Assembly (NCBI GenBank): GCA_001830475.1
Contig: MIAC01000019.1
Coordinates: forward strand, 1 to 11,505
Direction of reading: 5' to 3'
Source: Rhodospirillales bacterium RIFCSPLOWO2_12_FULL_67_15
Lineage (GTDB): Bacteria > Pseudomonadota > Alphaproteobacteria > Rhodospirillales > 2-12-FULL-67-15
DNA: 11,505 nucleotides
In this document: one piece after another, positions 1 through 5,029 of the stretch
Layout: each line of letters opens with the position of its first letter
Numbering within the stretch: the stretch's first letter is position 1
Position numbers and translations under genes: made by a program
Notes under the pieces: model-generated
Told to the model about the DNA's origin: nothing
What the model saw: only the letters and a program-made list of their open reading frames with translations
The model's database searches: none

Positions 1-636
1 CTGGTGTTGCGCCATCCCGACTCGGGCGCGGCACGATTGCTCTCCGAAAAAGTCAACTGCGCCGTCGTCAACGCCGGCGACGGATCGCACGAACATCCGA
101 CCCAGGCGCTGCTCGATGCCCTCACCATTCGTCGGCGCAAAGGAAGGCTTTCGGGTCTGCTCGTCGCCATCTGCGGCGATATCACGCACTCGCGCGTGGC
201 GCGTTCCAACATCCACCTGCTGACCACCATGGGCGCGCGGGTCCGCCTGATCGCGCCCCGGACCTTGGTTCCTTCCAATATCGAAAGCCTGGGCGCCGAG
301 GTTTTCCACGACATGACCCGGGGGCTCGAGGACTGCGACATCGTCATGATGCTGCGGTTGCAGACCGAGCGGATGCAATCGGCTCTGTTCCCCTCGACCC
401 GCGAGTACTTCCGCTTCTACGGCCTCGACTACGACAAGCTCGCCGCGGCCAAGCCCGACGCGCTCATCATGCACCCCGGTCCGATGAACCGTGGGGTCGA
501 GATCGATTCGCTCGTCGCCGACGACTACGGCCGCAGCGTCATCCGCGAACAGGTCGAGATGGGCGTCGCCGTGCGCATGGCGGTGCTCGAGATCTTGACC
601 GCCAATCTGGCCCTGCCGGCGACGCGGAATCTGTAG
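1..636 (+). CDS. pyrB: Aspartate carbamoyltransferase catalytic chain, 5'-truncated by the window edge
   Basis: This is the C-terminal two thirds of aspartate carbamoyltransferase, which condenses carbamoyl phosphate and L-aspartate in the second step of pyrimidine synthesis in the cytoplasm. The reading frame is open from base 1. About 100 N-terminal residues, including the carbamoyl-phosphate STRT loop, lie outside the window, judging from the usual length of about 310 residues. Visible family motifs, in order, are [14 protein letters not shown] (active-site His and Gln), [11 protein letters not shown] at the start of the aspartate domain, MLRLQTER (aspartate-binding Arg and Gln) and [12 protein letters not shown]. 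The PGPMNRG form matches the B. subtilis-like branch rather than the E. coli one. The stop is TAG at 634-636, and the pyrC-like gene starts 9 bases later, so the two are co-transcribed. The partner gene looks catalytically dead, which suggests a PyrB-PyrC' type complex (inference). The assignment is secure. Confidence 0.97.
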   Translation: MVLRHPDSGAARLLSEKVNCAVVNAGDGSHEHPTQALLDALTIRRRKGRLSGLLVAICGDITHSRVARSNIHLLTTMGARVRLIAPRTLVPSNIESLGAEVFHDMTRGLEDCDIVMMLRLQTERMQSALFPSTREYFRFYGLDYDKLAAAKPDALIMHPGPMNRGVEIDSLVADDYGRSVIREQVEMGVAVRMAVLEILTANLALPATRNL

Positions 637-645
637 GGGACCGCG

Positions 646-1974
646 ATGCCGAAATACCCCGCCCAGCCGCGCCCGACCGCCTACGTCAACGCCCGCCTGC
701 TCGATCCCGCGAGCGGCTTGGATGCGCCGGGCGGCCTTTTGGTCGAAGGCGAGACCATCGCCGCGATCGGCCAGGACCTCTACCGCGAAGGCCGGGCCTG
801 GCGCGCGCCCGAGGGCGCGGCCGTGGTCGATTGCCAGGGGCTCTGCCTCGCGCCGGGCCTGGTCGACATCCGCGTCTTCCCCGGCGAGCCGGGCGACGAG
901 CACAAGGAAACGCTCTATTCCGCCGGCCACGCGGCGGTCGCGGGCGGCGTCACCAGCATGGTCTGTCTGCCCAACACCACGCCGGTCATCGACGACATGT
1001 CGGTGGCGGAGTTCATCGCGCGGCGCGCGCGCAAGGTCGGCATGAGCAAGGCCTACGTCTACGGCGCCGCGACCAAAGGGACCCAGGGGGTCGAGCTCGC
1101 GGAGATGGGGCTTCTGGCCGAAGCCGGCGCGCTCGCCTTCACCGACGGGCTCTACGCGATCGCCAACGCGCGGGTGATGAAGAACGCGCTCGCCTATGCC
1201 TCGAGCTTCGATCTCTTGATCGTCCAGCACCCCGATGAAGCGACGCTCGCCGCCGGCGGCGTCATGAACGCGGGCGCGATGGCGACCCGGCTCGGTCTCT
1301 CCGGCATTCCCGCCGCGGCCGAAGCGATCATGGTCGAGCGCGACATCCGTCTCGCCGAGATGACCGGCGGGCGGCTGCATTTCGCCCACGTCTCGACCGC
1401 GGACTCGCTCGCCGCCATCCGCCGCGCCAAGGACCGCGGCTTGAAGATCACGTGCGACACCGCGCCGCCCTATTTCGCCCTCAACGAAACCGCGGTCGGC
1501 GACTATCGCACCTTCGCCAAGCTTTCGCCGCCGCTCCGGAGCGAGGCGGACCGCCTCGCCGTCGTCGCCGCGCTGAAAGACGGCACCATCGACGCCATCG
1601 CCTCCGATCACATCCCCGAGGACGAGGAAGTCAAGCGCCTGCCCTTTCCCCAGGCCGCCTTCGGCGGCATCGGTTTGGAGACGCTGCTGCCGATCACGCT
1701 CGAACTCGTTCATAACGGCGAGATGAAGCTGCTCGACGCGCTCGGCCTCGTCACCGCGGCGCCGGCCGGGCTGATGCGTCTTCCCGCCGGCCGGCTGGCC
1801 AAGGGGCGGCCCGCCGATTTCGTCCTGTTCGACCCGCAACGGGCGTGGAAGGTGGATGCGGACAAGCTTCGGTCCAAATCCAAGAACTCGCCCTTCGACG
1901 GCCGCCCGGTGCAGGGCCGCGCGGCGCTGACCGTGGTCGATGGCCGCGGCGTCTTCGCCGAGGACGCGCCGTGA
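646..1974 (+). CDS. pyrC: Dihydroorotase homologue, probably non-catalytic (PyrC'/pseudo-dihydroorotase type)
   Basis: A 442-residue class I dihydroorotase/amidohydrolase homologue. The ATG at 646 is preceded by AGGGGA about 5 bases upstream. The fold motifs are clear: GLVD at 71-74, EPG at 81-83, LPNTTP around N110, FTDG around D167, H195, HVST at 248-251 and SDH around D321. However, the metal-binding HxH that should follow D74 reads D-I-R-V-F, so both histidines are replaced (R76, F78). The substrate arginine of the usual LREPG is glycine (G80). Loss of HxH is the known signature of the inactive PyrC' proteins that act as structural partners of aspartate carbamoyltransferase, for example in Pseudomonas. 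Its position 9 bases after pyrB fits that role. A catalytic dihydroorotase would then be encoded elsewhere in the genome (inference). Residual activity cannot be excluded from sequence. The 3' end overlaps plsY by 4 bases if plsY starts at GTG 1971. Confidence 0.93.
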   Translation: MPKYPAQPRPTAYVNARLLDPASGLDAPGGLLVEGETIAAIGQDLYREGRAWRAPEGAAVVDCQGLCLAPGLVDIRVFPGEPGDEHKETLYSAGHAAVAGGVTSMVCLPNTTPVIDDMSVAEFIARRARKVGMSKAYVYGAATKGTQGVELAEMGLLAEAGALAFTDGLYAIANARVMKNALAYASSFDLLIVQHPDEATLAAGGVMNAGAMATRLGLSGIPAAAEAIMVERDIRLAEMTGGRLHFAHVSTADSLAAIRRAKDRGLKITCDTAPPYFALNETAVGDYRTFAKLSPPLRSEADRLAVVAALKDGTIDAIASDHIPEDEEVKRLPFPQAAFGGIGLETLLPITLELVHNGEMKLLDALGLVTAAPAGLMRLPAGRLAKGRPADFVLFDPQRAWKVDADKLRSKSKNSPFDGRPVQGRAALTVVDGRGVFAEDAP

Positions 1975-2567
1975 CGATGGCGGATTGGGGCGCGATCGCG
2001 CTCGCCGCGGGGTTCGGTTATCTGCTCGGCTCGATCCCGTTCGGTCTGTTGCTGACCAAGTTCGCGGGCCTCGGCGACATTCGCGCCATCGGTTCGGGCA
2101 ACATCGGCGCGACCAATGTTCTGCGTACCGGACGCAAGGGCTTGGCCCTCGCGACGCTGGTCCTGGACGGCGCCAAGGGCGCGGCGGCGGTGTTGGTAAT
2201 GCTGGCCGTCTTGGAACGCGAAGCCGCGTTGTTCGCCGGCCTCGCCGCCGTGCTCGGGCACAATTTTCCGGCCTGGCTCCGCTTCAAGGGCGGCAAGGGC
2301 GTGGCGACGAGCTTGGGCACGTTGATCGCCGTGGCCTGGCCGGTCGGGATCGGCGCCTGTCTGACGTGGCTCGCCGTCGCGGCTCTGTTCCGCGTCTCCT
2401 CTCTCGCCGCGCTCGCCGCGCTCGGGCTTGCGCCGTTGTATGCCTATCTCATCGACGACGCGCCGGCGGCGGCGCTCGCGCTCGGCCTCGGCGTTCTCGC
2501 CATCGTCCGTCACCGCCAGAACATTCGCCGACTGCTGCGCGGCGAGGAACCCCGCCTCGGCCGCTAG
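1971..2567 (+). CDS. plsY: Glycerol-3-phosphate acyltransferase PlsY (acyl-phosphate dependent)
   Basis: An integral inner-membrane enzyme that transfers an acyl group from acyl-phosphate to glycerol-3-phosphate, the first step of phosphatidic acid synthesis. The protein is 198 residues, normal for PlsY, and strongly hydrophobic with about five membrane segments. Diagnostic motifs are GSIPFG near residues 18-23, GSGNIGATN at 41-49, GHNFPAWLRFKGGKG at 96-110 (glycine-rich phosphate-binding loop) and RHRQN at 180-184. I chose GTG 1971 because GAGGA at 1960-1964 stands 6 bases upstream and the GTGA overlap with the pyrC-like stop is typical of coupled genes. ATG 1977 in the same frame is the alternative and changes only two residues. 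It is the last gene of the pyrB-pyrC-plsY run. In related genomes dprA usually follows directly, but here about 2.4 kb of other DNA intervenes. Confidence 0.96.
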   Translation: MTMADWGAIALAAGFGYLLGSIPFGLLLTKFAGLGDIRAIGSGNIGATNVLRTGRKGLALATLVLDGAKGAAAVLVMLAVLEREAALFAGLAAVLGHNFPAWLRFKGGKGVATSLGTLIAVAWPVGIGACLTWLAVAALFRVSSLAALAALGLAPLYAYLIDDAPAAALALGLGVLAIVRHRQNIRRLLRGEEPRLGR

Positions 2568-2731
2568 AGCAGGTTGGCGCGGCTTCGCGCAAGTTTGGAG
2601 GGGGTTTTGACAAGCTAAAACCGGCCTAAAGCGTTGATCTCGCTCGAAACCACCCGATTTGAAACCGTTTTGCTCAACATCGCTCATCTTTTCTCGTCTT
2701 TCCTCGTCATTTGGGGCCTCGTTCCGCACCT
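2568..2731. other. Non-coding stretch after plsY with two small hairpins
   Basis: No gene is supported here. Two weak hairpins can be drawn: GCGCG/CGCGC with a GCTT loop at 2577-2590, and GGTTTT/AAAACC with an 8-base loop at 2603-2622. Neither is followed by a T run, so neither is a clear intrinsic terminator, although the first lies only 9 bases after the plsY stop and could help end the operon. The segment 2683-2712 is pyrimidine-rich, with repeated TCTCGTC/TCCTCGTC units. Short open frames across this region have no family motifs and run into the palindromic repeat. Confidence 0.5.
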
Positions 2732-2819
2732 GTCATGCCCGCGAAAGCGGGCATTCACGCCTTCAAAACAAAGCCGTGGATGGCCGGGGCTCGCCGCTGC
2801 GCGGCGGCCCGGCCATGAC
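2732..2819. repeat. Three-armed palindromic intergenic repeat
   Basis: GTCATG (2732-2737) and CATGAC (2814-2819) are perfect inverted ends. Inside are three hairpins. Arm 1 is GCCCGC/GCGGGC with a GAAA loop (2737-2752). Arm 2 is CATTCACG/CGTGGATG with one G-T wobble (2752-2759/2775-2782), extended by CTT/AAG. Arm 3 is ATGGCCGGG/CCCGGCCAT (2780-2788/2808-2816), capped by a further CGCCGC/GCGGCG stem. Dispersed elements with this GTCATGCCCG...CCGGCCATGAC layout are familiar from intergenic regions of many alphaproteobacteria (knowledge of the type, not a database hit). The copy has no coding capacity. Its role is unknown; it may be a non-autonomous mobile repeat or a transcript-end structure. 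It sits at the left border of the accessory cassette. Confidence 0.8.
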
Positions 2820-2822
2820 GGG

Positions 2823-2910
2823 AAAATGTGACATATATCCTATAAAATAACGTATATCAAGAATTATTTTCTATGAGAGAATTTAATCTTGACAAAGAGT
2901 TCTTAATATG
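2823..2910. other. Sharply A+T-rich block upstream of the accessory cassette
   Basis: By direct count this block has about 23% G+C, whereas the surrounding genes are clearly high in G+C. It starts at the end of the palindromic repeat and ends in the promoter of the 88-residue gene. It contains a direct repeat TATATC (2834-2839 and 2853-2858) and an imperfect inverted repeat CAAGAATTA (2858-2866)/TAATCTTG (2884-2891), whose right half overlaps the -35 box. Such composition could mark acquired DNA or a binding region for nucleoid silencing proteins or a repressor (inference). Confidence 0.6.
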
Positions 2911-2917
2911 TTCCTAT
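2889..2917 (+). promoter_or_regulatory. Sigma-70-type promoter of the accessory cassette
   Basis: A perfect -35 box TTGACA at 2889-2894 is followed by a 17-base spacer and TCCTAT at 2912-2917 as a -10 box. The -10 is preceded by TG at 2909-2910, making it an extended -10. Transcription would start near 2924, leaving a leader of about 17 bases before ATG 2941. The spacer holds a small inverted repeat AAGA-GT-TCTT (2895-2904), and another inverted repeat overlaps the -35, so repression is possible. The -10 itself matches the consensus only partly. Confidence 0.6.
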
Positions 2918-2929
2918 CCTTCGGAGCCC

Positions 2930-2935
2930 GGAGGA
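2930..2935 (+). promoter_or_regulatory. Shine-Dalgarno site GGAGGA
   Basis: GGAGGA ends 5 bases before ATG 2941 and fixes the start of the 88-residue gene there. An in-frame ATG at 2908 lies inside the promoter and has no such site. Confidence 0.8.
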
Positions 2936-2940
2936 ATCCC

Positions 2941-3207
2941 ATGTCCGCCATGCCGATACCGAGACTGCCCAATCCGCTCACGCCCGAAACCATCGAGGAA
3001 CTCATGAAGGCCCGGCCCTACTGGGACCTGAGCCACCCCCGATCCCCGCTCTATCGCCGGCTGGTCCAGCGGGGATTTGAAATCATGTATCCCCATACCC
3101 GCTACGACGCGATCGGGCGAATGATCGACCTGAAGCCGCTCAAGCCCCAGTACATCGCTCACCTGGTCGCCAAGGAAAACCGGGAGATGGACGAGATCGA
3201 GCGCTAA
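2941..3207 (+). CDS. Hypothetical 88-residue protein, first gene of the accessory cassette
   Basis: I do not recognise a characterised family. The protein has 88 residues, no signal peptide and no membrane segment, with a proline-rich N-terminus (PIPRLPNPL) followed by a probably helical, charged body. The most distinctive part is ARPYWDLSHPRSPLYRR at about 24-40, followed by QRGFEIMYP at about 43-51; the aromatic/His/Pro pattern looks like a conserved element rather than random sequence. The start is set by GGAGGA and a promoter just upstream. The stop is TAA at 3205-3207, and the next gene continues in the same reading frame after 30 bases. The two may therefore descend from, or alternate with, a single longer protein (inference). 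It could be an N-terminal adaptor or a chaperone-like partner of the next gene, but nothing proves it. Confidence 0.8.
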   Translation: MSAMPIPRLPNPLTPETIEELMKARPYWDLSHPRSPLYRRLVQRGFEIMYPHTRYDAIGRMIDLKPLKPQYIAHLVAKENREMDEIER

Positions 3208-3237
3208 TTCGATGAACGGGGAGGCGCGGGCGGCGCC

Positions 3238-3951
3238 GTGCACGTGCAATCCCACGCGCGCGACGGCGGCAAGGTGGAAGTCGCCGATTACTGGCGGTCC
3301 CGGCCGGGCGAAGGCGGTGCTTCCGAATCCGCGCCCGAATCGCCGAAGGTCCGCAATCTTCTCGACGACGCGGAGAACGCCGGGGACGCGCAAGCCGGAA
3401 CGGACGACAACAAGACGGACGATTCGCTCCCGGCCCCGGATTCGCGTGAACCGGTCGATCCGGAGGATTTTTACCGGAAAGTTGAATTCGATCCGAACGG
3501 CGAGAAACTATGGGAAGCCGCCCTTCGGCGGCCGTTGGATGCGCGTCAGGCAAATGAATTAGAAACCGAGGTGACGAAAATTACTGAAAAAGAATATCCG
3601 GGCGTCATCCCGCATAACAACGAGGCGGATGCGTTCCGCCACGCCTATTGGTCGTTCGAAATCGCCCGCAAGGCCGGACCGGAGGCCGCCAAGGAATTCG
3701 GCGACGCTCACGAGCGAAGCGATTCGAACCCGACCCCGGAGCGGCTGATGGACCTCTACAACAATAAAGTCGGGCGCGATTTGGCCGCCGATCCGGTGAA
3801 CGCGGATCGCGACGGGCGCGATGTCATCCGCGAGGCGATCCGGGAGGGAAAGCTTCGGACAAGCCCGTTCGAAACCAACGAACCGCGATCTCTCTTGCCG
3901 GACCGGGCTCCGGGGTTACTCTATCGGCCTCCCGGCGGCCAAAGGCGCTGA
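3238..3951 (+). CDS. Protein with a C-terminal DUF6973-like domain
   Basis: A 237-residue soluble protein. Residues 1-25 contain a short motif (HVQSHARDGGK, then YWRSRPGEG). Residues 30-75 are an acidic, low-complexity linker. Residues 75-220 form a compact domain with HNNEADAFRHAYW (126-138), DAHE (156-159), MDLYNN (171-176) and VGRDLA. That order of conserved Asn, Asp, His, Glu and paired Asn matches my memory of the DUF6973 domain, whose biochemical role I do not know; the polar set could be a metal or catalytic site (inference). GTG 3238 is the best start: a GGGGAGG lies at 3218-3224, a long 13 bases upstream, and GTG 3244 is an alternative. The frame is also open back to the TAA at 3205 of the preceding gene. 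Part of the gene (about 3540-3600) is less G+C-rich than the window average. The next gene follows after 5 bases. Confidence 0.78.
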   Translation: MHVQSHARDGGKVEVADYWRSRPGEGGASESAPESPKVRNLLDDAENAGDAQAGTDDNKTDDSLPAPDSREPVDPEDFYRKVEFDPNGEKLWEAALRRPLDARQANELETEVTKITEKEYPGVIPHNNEADAFRHAYWSFEIARKAGPEAAKEFGDAHERSDSNPTPERLMDLYNNKVGRDLAADPVNADRDGRDVIREAIREGKLRTSPFETNEPRSLLPDRAPGLLYRPPGGQRR

Positions 3952-3956
3952 ACCCG

Positions 3957-4490
3957 ATGGAACAAAAACCTCAACGATCCCGCATCCGGATCTGGCTCGG
4001 CCGGCTTCTCTGGCTGGCGGGTGGCGTATTTCTGGTTTTCGCCGGTCTTTGGGCCGTGCCGCCCTGTGTCACTAATCGTATCGAACTGGTGAACTTCGAA
4101 ACTGTCCCGGCGGATGTGGAATTGTTCTTGGTGAGAGGCCGCGTGGATTGGCAGGAGGAGCTCGTGTGGCGTGGCCGGCTCGATGATTTGAGCGCGACGG
4201 AACTGGCGTTCGACTTCGGACGAGCCGTGGGTCATTACCGTCTTCGCGGCCGCCATGAAGGCATGGACGCGCCTTGGGATCGAAGGTTCAGTTACATCGG
4301 GGGTGCCAGCTATGGCAGAGTCACCAACATAGCCTTGATCGGAACGAACGAGTTCAAGCTGAATGGGCGGTATCCTGAATGGAAAGAATGTGCGAGAGAC
4401 GATGTGTGGTGCGCGATTCCCGAGATCGCCGTCCTGGCGACGCGGGCTTCGCGGTGCATGGTTAAAGGCAAGGAAGCGTGGTGGCGCTGA
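3957..4490 (+). CDS. Small membrane-anchored hypothetical protein, third gene of the cassette
   Basis: A 177-residue protein that I cannot assign to a family. It has a basic N-terminus (residues 1-13), one membrane segment at about 14-34 (LLWLAGGVFLVFAGLWAVP) and a soluble remainder rich in Trp, Arg and Glu. By the positive-inside rule the soluble part should face the periplasm. Cysteines at about 37, 142, 149 and 168 could form disulfides there. The start ATG 3957 lies 5 bases after the previous stop with only a weak AAAGGCG upstream, so translation is probably coupled to the DUF6973-like gene. A membrane or periplasmic partner directly after a putative effector would fit an immunity or anchoring role, but this rests on position alone. 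Confidence 0.75.
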   Translation: MEQKPQRSRIRIWLGRLLWLAGGVFLVFAGLWAVPPCVTNRIELVNFETVPADVELFLVRGRVDWQEELVWRGRLDDLSATELAFDFGRAVGHYRLRGRHEGMDAPWDRRFSYIGGASYGRVTNIALIGTNEFKLNGRYPEWKECARDDVWCAIPEIAVLATRASRCMVKGKEAWWR

Positions 4491-4585
4491 ACCCCGCATC
4501 GGTAAAAAATCTTGAACCGCGGGCGCGGCGTATTAAAGTTCGCCCAACCGGCCTCGCACCCGACATCACTCAAGGACTTTGCCCC

Positions 4586-4885
4586 ATGAAGAAGATTATT
4601 GCCCTCGCAGCCGCGGCCGCGGTCGGTTTCGCCGCCCTTGCCGCGAGCGCGCAATCCTACGCCCAGCCGCCCTCCGAAAATCTTCTGTTCGCCCAGGCTC
4701 CGGCGCCCCAGGACGCGCCGACGGTCAAGGCGAAAAAGGCCGCCAAGTCAAAAAAGAAGTCGGATTCCAAAACCAAGGCGGCCGCCAAATCCAAGAAGGG
4801 CGGCGCGAAAAAAGCCGACGCGAAAAAAACCGCGAAGAAGAAGGCCGCGACGAAGAAGACCGCGCCGCCGCCGTCGTCGTACTGA
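4586..4885 (+). CDS. Small exported lysine/alanine-rich protein
   Basis: A 99-residue protein with a classical Sec signal peptide: MKK, a long alanine-rich hydrophobic core, and likely cleavage after ASA (about residue 22) or YAQ (about residue 27). After a short Gln/Pro-rich segment, residues about 48-93 are almost only Lys and Ala with some Ser, Asp and Thr, in AKKxAK-like units resembling histone H1 tails. The protein ends in PPPSSY. The ATG at 4586 has AAGGA 9 bases upstream (4572-4576). A basic exported tail could bind the negatively charged outer membrane, peptidoglycan or extracellular DNA (inference). It has its own terminator downstream. A TTGAAC at 4512-4517 and a TATTAA at 4531-4536 lie upstream, but their 13-base spacing is too short for a confident promoter. 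No function is known to me. Confidence 0.8.
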   Translation: MKKIIALAAAAAVGFAALAASAQSYAQPPSENLLFAQAPAPQDAPTVKAKKAAKSKKKSDSKTKAAAKSKKGGAKKADAKKTAKKKAATKKTAPPPSSY

Positions 4886-4912
4886 CTTCACCCCCGCCCC
4901 GTCGCCCGGCGG

Positions 4913-4953
4913 AAAACCTCCGGACTCCGTCTTTGTCTTTTCCGGGGGTTTTT
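4913..4953 (+). terminator. Rho-independent terminator after the lysine-rich gene
   Basis: AAAACCTCCGGA (4913-4924) pairs with TCCGGGGGTTTT (4941-4952): 12 pairs with one G-T wobble and a 16-base loop. The 3' arm runs into a T tract (4949-4953). It lies 27 bases after the lysine-rich gene and about 75 bases before dprA, so it separates the accessory region from the dprA operon. The GGGGGTTT of its 3' arm can alternatively pair with AAACCCCC at 4966-4973. Confidence 0.85.
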
Positions 4954-4960
4954 CATGGGC

Positions 4961-4989
4961 TTGACAAACCCCCTTGAATAAGAACAAAG
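4961..4989 (+). promoter_or_regulatory. Possible dprA promoter
   Basis: A perfect TTGACA at 4961-4966 lies just after the terminator, where the dprA-topA-rnr run would need a promoter. No good -10 box stands at 16-18 bases; the best is AACAAA at 4983-4988, which matches weakly. The call rests on the -35 box and the position. If real, the alternative hairpin 4944-4973 would overlap it. Confidence 0.35.
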
Positions 4990-5016
4990 CATGAACCATG
5001 ATGGCGTCCGGGAGCC

Positions 5017-5026
5017 AAGGAGGAGG
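5017..5026 (+). promoter_or_regulatory. Shine-Dalgarno site of dprA
   Basis: AAGGAGGAGG is an almost ideal ribosome binding site ending 3 bases before ATG 5030; its AAGGAGG core ends 6 bases before. It decides the dprA start against the upstream in-frame ATG 4991. Confidence 0.85.
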
Positions 5027-5029
5027 CCG

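Noticed and set aside
2603..2622. GGTTTT/AAAACC hairpin as the plsY terminator
   Set aside because: The stem is short and A+T-rich, with no T run after it.
1710..2729. A 339-codon open frame on the - strand
   Set aside because: It is antisense to the 3' end of the pyrC-like gene and all of plsY, with low-complexity charged sequence and no motif.
2634..2850. Two short overlapping open frames downstream of plsY
   Set aside because: They read through the palindromic repeat, have no ribosome binding site and have no protein-like composition.
4512..4536. TTGAAC/TATTAA as a promoter for the lysine-rich gene
   Set aside because: The 13-base spacing is too short for a sigma-70 promoter. It is mentioned in the gene entry but not called.
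4991..5029. ATG 4991 as the dprA start
   Set aside because: It has no ribosome binding site, whereas ATG 5030 has an ideal AAGGAGG. The extra 13 residues match nothing in the family.
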